Below are positions 1 to 6,249 of a stretch of DNA of 11,413 nucleotides, piece by piece (position 1 is the stretch's first letter; each line of letters opens with the position of its first letter). Location: contig CALESE010000148.1 in assembly GCA_937907205.1 (NCBI GenBank), forward strand, positions 1 to 11,413. The letters are read 5' to 3'. Origin of the DNA: an uncultured Romboutsia sp. (GTDB lineage Bacteria; Bacillota; Clostridia; Peptostreptococcales; Peptostreptococcaceae). Below the pieces are notes generated by a model, which saw only the letters and a list, made by a program, of their open reading frames with translations, was not told where the DNA came from and made no database searches. The position numbers were made by a program, and so were the translations under genes.

Positions 1-41
1 CATTTAACATCTATCTCAGTCATTTTCCCTATGTTGTCCAT
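1..41 (-). CDS. Start of a gene leaving the window (13 codons)
   Basis: ATG at 41 with AAGAGGTG 7 nt upstream opens MDNIGKMTEIDVK, cut by the window edge; a second ATG at 23 is also possible. The gene would be the next one after the DUF927 helicase, 140 nt downstream. In SCC elements a ccr-type serine recombinase follows the helicase, and some serine recombinases begin with a similar short 'xTxIDxK' lead, but 13 codons cannot decide this. Confidence 0.5.
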   Translation of the reverse strand, partial: MDNIGKMTEIDVK

Positions 42-181
42 TTTGCACCTCTTATGTTGTAGTCTTTATTGTTAGAATTACTCTTTTCTAGTTAAATCTT
101 CACTATTTCACTATCGTTTTTCAATTAAGTTTAATTATTGTTATCATTCAATCCATAGTTCAATACTGATTTTAAACATAC
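42..181. other. Gap after the DUF927 gene
   Basis: 140 nt with no supported gene and no clear terminator. The only structure is a 14-bp palindrome AATTAA/TTAATT (123-136), weak because of its AT content. Confidence 0.4.
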
Positions 182-571
182 TTATTGCTTAAGTCTTATT
201 ACGTACACCTCTGTTGTTATAGCATTGATTTTTCGTTTTCTTGTTAGTCTACCATTTTCGTAGTCTAGTTTACCTTCTTCTTTTAATTGCTTTAGTACTA
301 CTTTTGGATCTTCAAACTTTCCTCTCTTCATTATTTCATTGAATTTATCTCTTAGTATTGCTATCTCAATCTCCCCATTTGATAGTTCTTTTCTAGTTCC
401 CCAGTAATCTACATTTTGATTATTTTCGTTACCACTTCTGAACTTAGATGCATTTGCTTCTACTTGTTGTAACAACCAGTCTTCAGCCTTTTTTTCTAAT
501 CCTCTTTTATTGATACTCTCTATCTCTGTACGAATTAGTATTTCTCTTATTCCATCTATATCTAGCTTTAA
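182..571 (-). pseudogene. C-terminal part of the DUF927 helicase, in the -1 frame
   Basis: The frame that overlaps the stop at 568-570 continues without a break as LKLDIDGIREIL...KKAEDWLLQQVEANASKF to the stop at 182, adding about 129 residues. Its end (LKQLKEEGKLDYENGRLTRKRKINAITTEVYVIRLKQ) has the form of the winged-helix domain that closes DUF927/Cch proteins. No ribosome binding site is present for a separate protein; the TTG that could start it at 475 lies mid-domain. Joining both parts needs one added base near 571-573 and gives about 610 aa, the normal family length. There is no classic slippery heptamer at the junction, so mutation or a sequencing error is more likely than programmed frameshifting. 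Confidence 0.75.
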
Positions 572-2013
572 CCATACTCTTCGTACCCTGAATTTATTAG
601 CCTTGCAGTTAATAATACAACTGCATACTTATATGATGTTCTTTCTATTTTATTGTCAGTTACTCCTTTCTCTGCTATCTTATTGATGAAATTTTGTCTT
701 TCACTTTTAAATAATTGAACTAACTTATCACTAGAAAATTTAATTAGTCTCTCTGCAAAACTATGACCAAACACTCCGTAATTTCTAGTCGCTAATCTTT
801 TTACTTCTTCCGAGTGTTCTGCATCTTGTGTCCAGGTTATTCCTTCTAACTCCATCACTCTCATGTCTATGCCTGTATTGCTATTAGCTTTACTTAGTAT
901 TGATGCCTCTCCATTTGATATTACAGTTGTTATCCAAGTGCCAGACTCTCTCATTTCAATATCTTTTGTTAACCTAACCTTATCTTTCCCTCCAACAAGG
1001 TTGTAAATTAAGCTTGTTGCATTTTCTATCTTCGTCATTGATAATTCATCTAGTGCGTATGCTACACCGTAGTTACCTGATAGCGATGTTACCAATGCAT
1101 TTTCAGTAGCATTCCAAGTATTGTACAACCCTCCTGCTCCTACTTTTGGATTTCCCCAAACAAATATTGCTAACATTGTTGCAGTACTTTTACCTTTGCT
1201 TGATTCAGCAACAATATGCGTAAAAAGTGTATTGATTTGTTCGCCTAATCTATTTAGTTTAGCAACTACTGCCGATGAAGCACCCAATGCTAATGCTAAT
1301 GACATACTTGCACATGGTGCTACATTTTTCTTTACATCATTCAAGTATTTCTCCAATGTTCCTTTTGGTTTTATATCTAAGTTTCCTTTGTAGGTACTGT
1401 CTTTGTTTATTGCTTTATATAGCTTAAATATCTCTTTACCATCGTATTCAGAAAAACCAATTTCACTATGGACTTTATTTACTTTCGTTATGTTTTCCTC
1501 TTGGTATTCTAATGCCATTATGTGAAATTTAGCATTTAATTCATTTACATTAGCCCCTTGTGATGCAAGTTTTAGCATACCTTTTCTTTGAACTGCATCT
1601 TCCCTAGGTAGCTCCATTTCTATTTTTTCATCCATGTAATCTGTAGTCATTTTAAACTTTACATGATTCTTATCAATATTTTTTTCTATACTATGCAAGG
1701 TAATTAATCTAGCAGTATTTCCTTCTCCGTAGTAAATAACATTATCTTTGTATGATATTGATAATTCATCACTAATCCTAGTAATTTTGTTGATTTCATT
1801 TTGATTACTTTCACCTAATTGTTTACTAGAATTTTCTACTTCTTCTTTTAACTTGCTTTCATATTGAAGATTATTTGATTCCTCAACTTCTACCTTTTTA
1901 CTTGGTAATTTGTACTCCATGGTAACATAGCTTGTTTTCAACTGCTGTTCATCAATATCTATGAATTTCCCATTTCGTTTTAATCTTGTTGGCTGTATTT
2001 TTCTAAGTGCCAT
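568..2013 (-). CDS. DUF927 (Cch-like) helicase, N-terminal and ATPase part, cut by a frameshift
   Basis: ATPase of the DUF927 family, related to the MCM-like Cch replication helicases of staphylococcal SCC elements; it would unwind DNA for replication of the excised element. Start at ATG 2013 (MALRKIQPTRLK) because AAAGGAGG stands 8 nt before it; the longer frame to 2097 has no ribosome binding site. Residues 1-90 are a charged N-terminal region. The DUF927 core carries HIVAESSKGKST (Walker A, about 267-277), then VWGNP and YNTWNATENAL, then the acidic Walker B-like YALDELS (319-325), IYNLVGGKDKVR and ISNGEASIL. The frame stops after GYEEYG, while the expected continuation lies in the next frame (see 182..571). 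Full family members are about 600 aa; this piece has 481. Confidence 0.88.
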   Translation of the reverse strand: MALRKIQPTRLKRNGKFIDIDEQQLKTSYVTMEYKLPSKKVEVEESNNLQYESKLKEEVENSSKQLGESNQNEINKITRISDELSISYKDNVIYYGEGNTARLITLHSIEKNIDKNHVKFKMTTDYMDEKIEMELPREDAVQRKGMLKLASQGANVNELNAKFHIMALEYQEENITKVNKVHSEIGFSEYDGKEIFKLYKAINKDSTYKGNLDIKPKGTLEKYLNDVKKNVAPCASMSLALALGASSAVVAKLNRLGEQINTLFTHIVAESSKGKSTATMLAIFVWGNPKVGAGGLYNTWNATENALVTSLSGNYGVAYALDELSMTKIENATSLIYNLVGGKDKVRLTKDIEMRESGTWITTVISNGEASILSKANSNTGIDMRVMELEGITWTQDAEHSEEVKRLATRNYGVFGHSFAERLIKFSSDKLVQLFKSERQNFINKIAEKGVTDNKIERTSYKYAVVLLTARLINSGYEEYG

Positions 2014-2071
2014 ACCAATGTCCTCCTTTGATGTCTTTTGTTGAAATTTAGGCTTTTTTGCCTTGGTATGG
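2010..2071 (-). promoter_or_regulatory. Leader hairpin that could cover the DUF927 start codon
   Basis: A perfect 9-bp inverted repeat (CCATACCAA at 2010-2018 and TTGGTATGG at 2063-2071) brackets a 44-nt loop. In the mRNA the downstream arm contains the ATG start and the loop holds the AAAGGAGG ribosome binding site (about 2022-2029). A second small stem (AGGC/GCCT at 2050-2053 and 2060-2063) competes with or stacks on it. This geometry would allow translational control of the helicase. Confidence 0.4.
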
Positions 2072-2113
2072 ATATATATTAGCATAGATTTATTCATTAA
2101 GCACGGACAAGCA

Positions 2114-2149
2114 AAAGCACCAAAATTGTTCTTGACATTTTGGTGCTTT
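2114..2149 (-). terminator. Hairpin at the end of the 212-aa gene (likely terminator)
   Basis: 13-bp perfect stem (AAAGCACCAAAAT 2114-2126; ATTTTGGTGCTTT 2137-2149) with a 10-nt loop; it includes the stop codon of the 212-aa gene. The T run after it on the minus strand is short and broken (TTTTGCTTG), so termination may be partial. Confidence 0.55.
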
Positions 2150-2786
2150 AATGGTAAAATTTAAGATTTTTTATTCTTGGATAATTATTAGCTATTTTAT
2201 CTTCTTCTGCTAACTTATCTATTCTAGCTTCTTCTTCTGATATACTTACCTCATTTCCTACTGCCTCTTTTAAAGCTTGTAGTTCTTCCTTATAGTTCTC
2301 TATTGCACATTCTATGTGTATACTTAGTACATCAAGTAACAACAATCTAATTTTGTATACAAAATCTCCAGTTTCTTGTACTGTATCAACTATTAACGAT
2401 ATGATTTTATCAACCCTATCCTTTAATTCTTTAGACTTAACTTCATCTCTATATTTAGAATAGATTTCTCTATCTTCCTCAATACTCATACTATTTACAT
2501 ATAAGTCAAATAATAGCTCACTTTCTTCATCTGTGATATATTCTTTTCTTGATAGTTTTTTCAAAACTTCAAGAGCTTTTGGATCATTGTATAGTCCACG
2601 ATATAGATTCACAATATCATCTTTTTTATTTTCAGGTATCCCACTTGTATCACTATATGATGATATACTTCTTGATAACTTATTAATTCTTTTAACAGCC
2701 TGATATGTAGACTCCCAAAGAGCATAGTTGTCTTCATCAATACCTGTTATATCTGGTACTAACTCTTTTAATGTGTAATATTTCAT
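2148..2786 (-). CDS. Uncharacterised helical protein (212 aa)
   Basis: No family recognised. I chose the ATG at 2786 (MKYYTLKELVPDITG), which has AGGAGG 7 nt upstream; a longer frame from a TTG at 2822 would overlap the upstream terminator's T run. The protein is charged, almost all helical, with a likely coiled coil near the end (about residues 165-195, YKEELQALKEAVGNEV). The N-terminal YTLKEL could begin a small helical DNA-binding domain, but this is not clear. It is encoded just upstream of the DUF927 helicase, so a replication partner role is possible but unproven. Confidence 0.8.
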   Translation of the reverse strand: MKYYTLKELVPDITGIDEDNYALWESTYQAVKRINKLSRSISSYSDTSGIPENKKDDIVNLYRGLYNDPKALEVLKKLSRKEYITDEESELLFDLYVNSMSIEEDREIYSKYRDEVKSKELKDRVDKIISLIVDTVQETGDFVYKIRLLLLDVLSIHIECAIENYKEELQALKEAVGNEVSISEEEARIDKLAEEDKIANNYPRIKNLKFYH

Positions 2787-2825
2787 TTTAGTCCTCCTAC
2801 CTATGTAATTATCTATTGTCAAAAA

Positions 2826-2852
2826 AATAAGGCTAACTAAGTTAACCTTATT
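2826..2852 (-). terminator. Terminator after the tiny membrane protein genes
   Basis: Stem AATAAGG.TAAC (2826-2837) with GTTA.CCTTATT (2841-2852), one mismatch, 3-nt loop, followed on the minus strand by seven T. It begins 6 nt past the stop of the 29-aa gene. Confidence 0.75.
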
Positions 2853-2858
2853 ACTATT

Positions 2859-2948
2859 TTATACCAATATAGCCTTGTTAGAAACCATTATTTCAACTGC
2901 TAAACAAACTCCTAATCCTATCATTGCTCCTACTACAAATCCCCACAT
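2859..2948 (-). CDS. Tiny membrane protein (29 aa)
   Basis: 29-codon gene: MWGFVVGAMIGLGVCLAVEI then MVSNKAILV. One glycine-rich membrane span (residues ~2-20). AAGGAGG stands about 9 nt before the ATG. It is the last gene of a tight set (DUF960 copy A, 95 aa, 27 aa, 29 aa) that ends in the terminator at 2826-2852. I infer it is translated because of the ribosome binding site, the spacing and the hydrophobic composition. Confidence 0.6.
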   Translation of the reverse strand: MWGFVVGAMIGLGVCLAVEIMVSNKAILV

Positions 2949-2967
2949 TGTACTATTCCTCCTTAAA

Positions 2968-3051
2968 TTAGTATTCTTTTCTTTGTTGTATTACTGTCTT
3001 AAAAATTGATATTCCAAATGTTACACCTGCTACAAATAGTTCTACTGACAT
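2968..3051 (-). CDS. Tiny hydrophobic protein (27 aa)
   Basis: 27-codon gene: MSVELFVAGVTFGISIFKT followed by VIQQRKEY. A hydrophobic stretch (residues ~4-21) is followed by a basic/polar tail, so a single membrane span with the C-terminus inside is likely. A consensus AGGAGG lies 7 nt before the ATG and overlaps the stop of the 95-aa gene. Followed 19 nt later by a second tiny hydrophobic gene with its own strong ribosome binding site. Function unknown; type I toxin-like, holin-like or an accessory membrane peptide are all open. Confidence 0.6.
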   Translation of the reverse strand: MSVELFVAGVTFGISIFKTVIQQRKEY

Positions 3052-3062
3052 GTTTTTTCCTC

Positions 3063-3350
3063 CTAATTACCAAGTATCACTTTTAATTTACCTACAAACT
3101 CTTTTGAAAACACATTCTGCTTTATTGATAGTTCAATAAGTTTTATCAAATCATCTTCTGGTAAATCCAATGGTCTTGGTACTAATTGCTCCTCTTGTCT
3201 GTATGTATCTTTAAAGTAAACAAATCTTATTTCTTCTTGATTTAAGTCTTTTACAAAGATCTTTTCTATTCCGTATGCTACATTGTTCTCTCTAATCTTA
3301 GCTTGTTTTAGTACTTTACAGTATCTAGTTTCTTTTATTACTTTACTCAT
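3063..3350 (-). CDS. Uncharacterised 95-aa protein
   Basis: Small soluble protein with no family I can name. Distinctive parts are VLKQAKIRENNVAYGIEKI, RFVYFKD and LVPRPLDLPEDDLIKLIE, which look conserved in style (compact beta strands followed by two helices). It has a strong ribosome binding site (TAGGAGG, ATG 7 nt on). Its stop codon overlaps the ribosome binding site of the following 27-aa gene, which suggests translational coupling. It is encoded next to DUF960 copy A. Confidence 0.75.
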   Translation of the reverse strand: MSKVIKETRYCKVLKQAKIRENNVAYGIEKIFVKDLNQEEIRFVYFKDTYRQEEQLVPRPLDLPEDDLIKLIELSIKQNVFSKEFVGKLKVILGN

Positions 3351-3376
3351 TTCTATCCTCCTACAACATCTATTCT

Positions 3377-3667
3377 CTAATACTCTTCACTTAACATCAT
3401 AGTTGAATATTCTCCATCATCAATTACAAATAGCTTTACTTTAGAGTTTACTCCTACATTTCTTACTATGATTTCTTTTTTGTACTTAGGTACCTCTTGA
3501 CTATGTTCTATCTTTAGTAAATTTCCCTTCACAGGCTCTATTTCAAATACCTGTATGTAGTCCTTCTTTACTGTTACTTCTTCTATCATTGACCATAGTA
3601 GTAGTTGTATCTCAAATGGAATTTCATTAGAAATACCTCTAGTTAAATATCTTTCCTTATCAAACAC
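3377..3667 (-). CDS. DUF960 family protein, copy A
   Basis: 96-aa DUF960 protein, function unknown. Key blocks are FDKERYLTRGISNEIPFEIQLLLW, DYIQVFEIEP, HSQEVPKYKKE and KLFVIDDGEYSTMMLSEEY, matching the family from end to end. It appears to start at GTG (3667) after AAAGGATG. It follows directly on the terminator at 3695-3727, with no space for a full promoter, and precedes a 95-aa gene by 26 nt. It is the second paralogue in the window; the copies differ at many positions, so this is an old duplication or two separate gains. Confidence 0.87.
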   Translation of the reverse strand: MFDKERYLTRGISNEIPFEIQLLLWSMIEEVTVKKDYIQVFEIEPVKGNLLKIEHSQEVPKYKKEIIVRNVGVNSKVKLFVIDDGEYSTMMLSEEY

Positions 3668-3694
3668 TTTTCTTCATCCTTTCTTTTACACAGA

Positions 3695-3727
3695 AAAAGA
3701 GATAGTCTTTTATCAACTATCTCTTTT
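3695..3727 (-). terminator. Terminator after the lipoprotein gene
   Basis: 12-bp perfect stem (AAAAGAGATAGT 3695-3706; ACTATCTCTTTT 3716-3727) with a 9-nt loop. On the minus strand the stem runs into five T, 36 nt after the lipoprotein stop. The A-rich left side also gives a T run on the plus strand, but no plus-strand gene needs it. Confidence 0.8.
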
Positions 3728-3762
3728 AATTTCCTTCTTGTTATTCTATTACATCATCAATC

Positions 3763-4215
3763 TTACTTTAACTCTTCTAGCATTTCGTAAAACCCTGACT
3801 CCACTTTCAATTCCTCTATCTTTTCATCAAACTTATTCATCTTGTCTTCTAAGTTTGCTTCTAATTGAACTATTTTTTTATCTTCTGTATTTGGAATTAC
3901 TCCCTTATTCCAACTCTCTACAAGAATATCAACTAAATACTCTGCTCTTTCTATGTACACGTTTAATATGTCTTTTCCTTCTTTTGTTTTCATCTTAGTT
4001 TTCTCTAGATTTTTTACTAACTTCTTAGCTTCTTTTTTAAACTTATTTTTGCTTCCAGAATTATGGTATGCATCTGATATTGCTAATTCTATTTTACTTA
4101 TTTCGCTTACTTTATTGTAATCATGTGAGTATTTATCGTATTCTAAATTTGTACACCCTGTTAATATCACTATCATTAGAGCACTTACTATTACAATTAA
4201 TAATCTATTATTCAT
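3763..4215 (-). CDS. Predicted lipoprotein (150 aa)
   Basis: The N-terminus has a lysine-poor but otherwise typical lipoprotein signal: MNNR, a hydrophobic core (LLIVIVSALMIVI) and the lipobox LTGC, with lipidation expected at Cys21. The mature part is Lys/Glu-rich and helical, possibly coiled coil (residues ~55-75 and ~115-145, ending in EKIEELKVESGFYEMLEELK). It would be anchored outside the cell membrane. No family recognised. On mobile elements such small lipoproteins sometimes act in exclusion, but nothing here proves that. A strong terminator follows. Confidence 0.8.
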   Translation of the reverse strand: MNNRLLIVIVSALMIVILTGCTNLEYDKYSHDYNKVSEISKIELAISDAYHNSGSKNKFKKEAKKLVKNLEKTKMKTKEGKDILNVYIERAEYLVDILVESWNKGVIPNTEDKKIVQLEANLEDKMNKFDEKIEELKVESGFYEMLEELK

Positions 4216-4224
4216 TTTTTACCT

Positions 4225-4488
4225 CTAATTCTCATTTGATTTAGCCTTTAAAAATTTTATTCCACAGTAGATTGCTCCTCCAATTAAAACCCACTTTAAT
4301 AATCCTAGTAAGACTACTCCTAAATGCGTTATTATTGCATATGGAACTAAAAAACATACAATCATTAGAAAAACTATTGGATAACAACCAAAATATGTAA
4401 TGTTAAATGTCGTATTTATCCAATAGAATAGTCCTGCTCCTACTATTAATGATGGTATTACTGCTAATAATTCTATTATTTCTCCCAA
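4225..4488 (-). CDS. Small integral membrane protein (87 aa)
   Basis: Strongly hydrophobic throughout, with about three predicted membrane spans (residues ~7-25, ~32-52 and ~54-78) and a short charged tail (KFLKAKSNEN). The start is TTG, supported by GGAGGAG 7-9 nt upstream; no alternative ATG explains the N-terminus. It ends 9 nt before the lipoprotein gene, so the two are likely co-translated. No family recognised; a membrane role at the cell surface with the lipoprotein is an inference from position. Confidence 0.75.
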   Translation of the reverse strand: MGEIIELLAVIPSLIVGAGLFYWINTTFNITYFGCYPIVFLMIVCFLVPYAIITHLGVVLLGLLKWVLIGGAIYCGIKFLKAKSNEN

Positions 4489-4507
4489 TTTAAATCTCCT
4501 CCAAATG

Positions 4508-4765
4508 TTATTCTTCTTTATTGATTTTATTTAGTAACTGCTTTATCCAACCTTCTGTATACCCTAATTCTCTACACATTTCCTTTAAAGTCTTATGCTT
4601 ATGGTTGTTTCTTATGTATTTTTCTATGTATTCATTAGAGTATAGCTTCATTGGAAATGTTACTTGTTGACCTTTATAATTTTTATATAGCTTAATCAAA
4701 ATTTCTTCTCCAAGTATCTCTATCATGTCAGAGTAGATACCTTTATAATCACTCTTATTATTCAT
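4508..4765 (-). CDS. Mor-like small DNA-binding protein
   Basis: 85-aa protein resembling the Mor transcription activator family of phage Mu and its small relatives in Firmicute mobile elements. The pattern is MIEILGEEILIKLYKNYKGQ, then TFPMKLYSNEYIEKYIR, then a helix-turn-helix (TLKEMCRELGYTEGWIKQLL, about residues 59-78). It probably controls transcription of element genes, though no binding site is evident. It has a strong ribosome binding site (AAAGGAGGTG, ATG 6 nt on) and its own possible promoter. The next gene starts about 20 nt downstream. Confidence 0.7.
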   Translation of the reverse strand: MNNKSDYKGIYSDMIEILGEEILIKLYKNYKGQQVTFPMKLYSNEYIEKYIRNNHKHKTLKEMCRELGYTEGWIKQLLNKINKEE

Positions 4766-4793
4766 TGATTCACCTCCTTTGTAGTACTAACTA

Positions 4794-4822
4794 ATAATAA
4801 CTATCTTTTGAAAAATTTTCAT
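4794..4822 (-). promoter_or_regulatory. Possible weak promoter before the Mor-like gene
   Basis: ATGAAA (4822-4817), 17-nt spacer and TATTAT (4799-4794) on the minus strand: 4/6 and 5/6 matches to consensus. It lies in the 97-nt gap before the gene at 4765, and transcription would begin just before the AAAGGAGGTG ribosome binding site. In such AT-rich DNA this could be chance. Confidence 0.3.
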
Positions 4823-4862
4823 TCTGATTTTCTCTTGTAAAATCTATTGCTAATTTTTACTC

Positions 4863-5441
4863 TTATATCTCTACATATTTGTATTGTATTTCTCCAATAA
4901 AAAAAGCTTCTTGTGGATATAGCTCTAATGTTTCTTCTAAATTTACACTATCCACAATCTCATCTACCATTTCATCTTTAGTTGTCCCATTTATCCACAT
5001 CTCAATTATAGTTTCTTTTTCAAATAACTTATCCACATAGTACTCTTGGTCTAATCTATCTTCTAATAGCTCTCTAGCATATTCTTTTAAAAACCTTTCA
5101 TCTTGATAGATTATGTATTCACCTATTTCTAAATACTTATTTTCTTTTAATTCTTCAATACATTCTCTTGCTATACCTACGGTTATTTCATTTACCTTAA
5201 AGTTGTACCAAACAAAAAATGTTATTACATCTTCATTTATTTCATCAGTATATGTTAAAATATCTAGCAATTTATCTATGTTTCTCATTAGATATGATTG
5301 TAGGTCTTCATCTTTTAGATTAGTTATTATACTTTCAATTCTTTCTCTATCATTCTCATCTATCTTGTTGTATTTTTCTATCAACATTTGTAATTCTCTA
5401 AAAAATAGTTTATTTAGTATATCCGAGTTATGTTTTATCAT
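4863..5441 (-). CDS. Acidic 192-aa protein, unknown function
   Basis: No family recognised. By my count about 47 Asp/Glu face about 22 Lys/Arg, so it is strongly negative. It is predicted to be mostly helical, has no signal peptide, and contains one short hydrophobic stretch (VITFFVWYNF, about residues 72-81) too brief for a clear membrane span. ATG follows AAGGAG at about 10 nt. Very acidic proteins on mobile elements are sometimes DNA mimics that block restriction enzymes (ArdA type), but I do not see the ArdA sequence pattern, so that is only an idea. It is encoded directly after DUF960 copy B. Confidence 0.75.
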   Translation of the reverse strand: MIKHNSDILNKLFFRELQMLIEKYNKIDENDRERIESIITNLKDEDLQSYLMRNIDKLLDILTYTDEINEDVITFFVWYNFKVNEITVGIARECIEELKENKYLEIGEYIIYQDERFLKEYARELLEDRLDQEYYVDKLFEKETIIEMWINGTTKDEMVDEIVDSVNLEETLELYPQEAFFIGEIQYKYVEI

Positions 5442-5461
5442 CTTTCTTATCTCCTTATCTA

Positions 5462-5737
5462 CTAATACTCATGACTAAACATCATTGTACTGTACTCACC
5501 ATTATCAATTATGTATAGTTTCATTTTTTCTTTTATCTTATGAATCATCGTGCTTTCGGGTATTTCCTGTTTATGTATCATTTCCACAACTCCACTTCCT
5601 TTTGGAGTTAGCTCAAAAACTTGTAAGTAGTCTTTTTCTTCTATCTGTTGTACCAAATCCCACATTAGTAGTTGTATGTCTATAGGTACTCTGTCAGCTA
5701 CTTCTCTTGTTAAGTATCTTTCATTTGTAAACATCAT
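5462..5737 (-). CDS. DUF960 family protein, copy B
   Basis: 91-aa protein of the DUF960 family (first described from staphylococci), function unknown, common on SCC elements, plasmids and phages of Firmicutes. Diagnostic residues: FTNERYLTREVADRVPIDIQ, LLMWDLV, DYLQVFEL, HKQEIP and the C-terminal LYIIDNGEYSTMMFSHEY. It is a clear paralogue of the protein at 3377-3667, sharing the RYLTR, P..IQLL.W, D..QVFE and DGEYSTMM-type blocks. The start has two consecutive ATG codons; the second aligns with the other copy. It lies 20 nt before the acidic 192-aa gene. Confidence 0.85.
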   Translation of the reverse strand: MMFTNERYLTREVADRVPIDIQLLMWDLVQQIEEKDYLQVFELTPKGSGVVEMIHKQEIPESTMIHKIKEKMKLYIIDNGEYSTMMFSHEY

Positions 5738-5748
5738 GTCTTTCCTTT

Positions 5749-6075
5749 CTATTCTTCAACTATTTTTATTAGCTTCCTATCGCAAATTACTACTACTGCA
5801 AAATCACTTCCACACAAAAATAGAGCTGATATGTAATCAACTCCTTCTATCTCATCTATGTATTCTGGTACTGTATTTTTTAGTAGATTTTCCTTTAGTT
5901 CTTTTATTCCTTCTTCATCTGTTAGTGCAATAAATCCTCCAAGGTCTTGTTCTGTTCTTTCTTCTCCATACTCTTCTACTAAAATCTGAACATTTTCTTT
6001 TATTACATCTTTTACTTCCTTAGGTAGTTTACTTACTAACTCTAAGTCTTGCTCTTTCCAAATCTTAATTATCAT
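5749..6075 (-). CDS. Uncharacterised 108-aa protein
   Basis: Small soluble acidic protein; I do not recognise a named family. Sequence features are an N-terminal helix (LELVSKLPKEVKDVIKENVQ), a central acidic segment (EEYGEERTEQDLGG) and a hydrophobic beta-rich end (YISALFLCGSDFAVVVICDRK). ATG with AAGGAG about 8 nt upstream. It is the first gene of the small-gene cluster and is followed 11 nt later by a DUF960 gene. Similar small proteins occur in Firmicute mobile elements, but I cannot give a function. Confidence 0.75.
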   Translation of the reverse strand: MIIKIWKEQDLELVSKLPKEVKDVIKENVQILVEEYGEERTEQDLGGFIALTDEEGIKELKENLLKNTVPEYIDEIEGVDYISALFLCGSDFAVVVICDRKLIKIVEE

Positions 6076-6103
6076 TTATTTTCTCCTTATTTTAGTATTA
6101 AAA

Positions 6104-6135
6104 AAGAGATATTGCTTTTATTTGCAATATCTCTT
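6104..6135 (-). terminator. Terminator between the nuclease operon and the small-gene cluster
   Basis: 12-bp perfect stem (AAGAGATATTGC 6104-6115; GCAATATCTCTT 6124-6135) with an 8-nt loop and about six T on the minus strand. It ends only about 28 nt before the ATG of the 108-aa gene, leaving no room for a promoter between. Confidence 0.8.
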
Positions 6136-6249
6136 CAAATATATTTATGCTCCTATAGTAATCATCTATCTAGCATAGATATCCTTCACTTTTATAATAT
6201 ATACTTATAATCTTAGTTATTTCATTTTTATTATAAATTTATTTTATTA
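6136..6249. other. AT-rich gap after the nuclease gene, no gene seen
   Basis: A 114-nt stretch with no supported reading frame. It holds one small inverted repeat (ATCTAT/ATAGAT at 6164-6169 and 6175-6180) and TATAAT-like AT-rich runs near 6190-6205 on the minus strand without a convincing -35 box. If a promoter for the 108-aa gene is here, its transcript must cross the terminator at 6104-6135. Confidence 0.4.

Noticed and set aside
123..136. AATTAA/TTAATT palindrome as an operator or attachment core
   Set aside because: Such short AT palindromes are expected by chance at this base composition.
568..575. Programmed -1 frameshifting in the DUF927 gene
   Set aside because: No X-XXY-YYZ slippery heptamer and no clear downstream pseudoknot at the frame change.
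2014..2097. Longer N-terminus for the DUF927 protein starting at 2097
   Set aside because: No ribosome binding site there; AAAGGAGG precedes the ATG at 2013.
2787..2822. TTG start at 2822 for the 212-aa protein, and a TTGACA at 2822-2817 as its promoter
   Set aside because: The TTG lies in the T run of a terminator without a ribosome binding site, and no -10 box follows TTGACA at proper spacing.
4800..4860. 11-codon ATG frame in the gap before the Mor-like gene
   Set aside because: No ribosome binding site and no composition signal.
4863..5441. Calling the acidic protein ArdA
   Set aside because: Charge fits but the ArdA sequence pattern is not visible.
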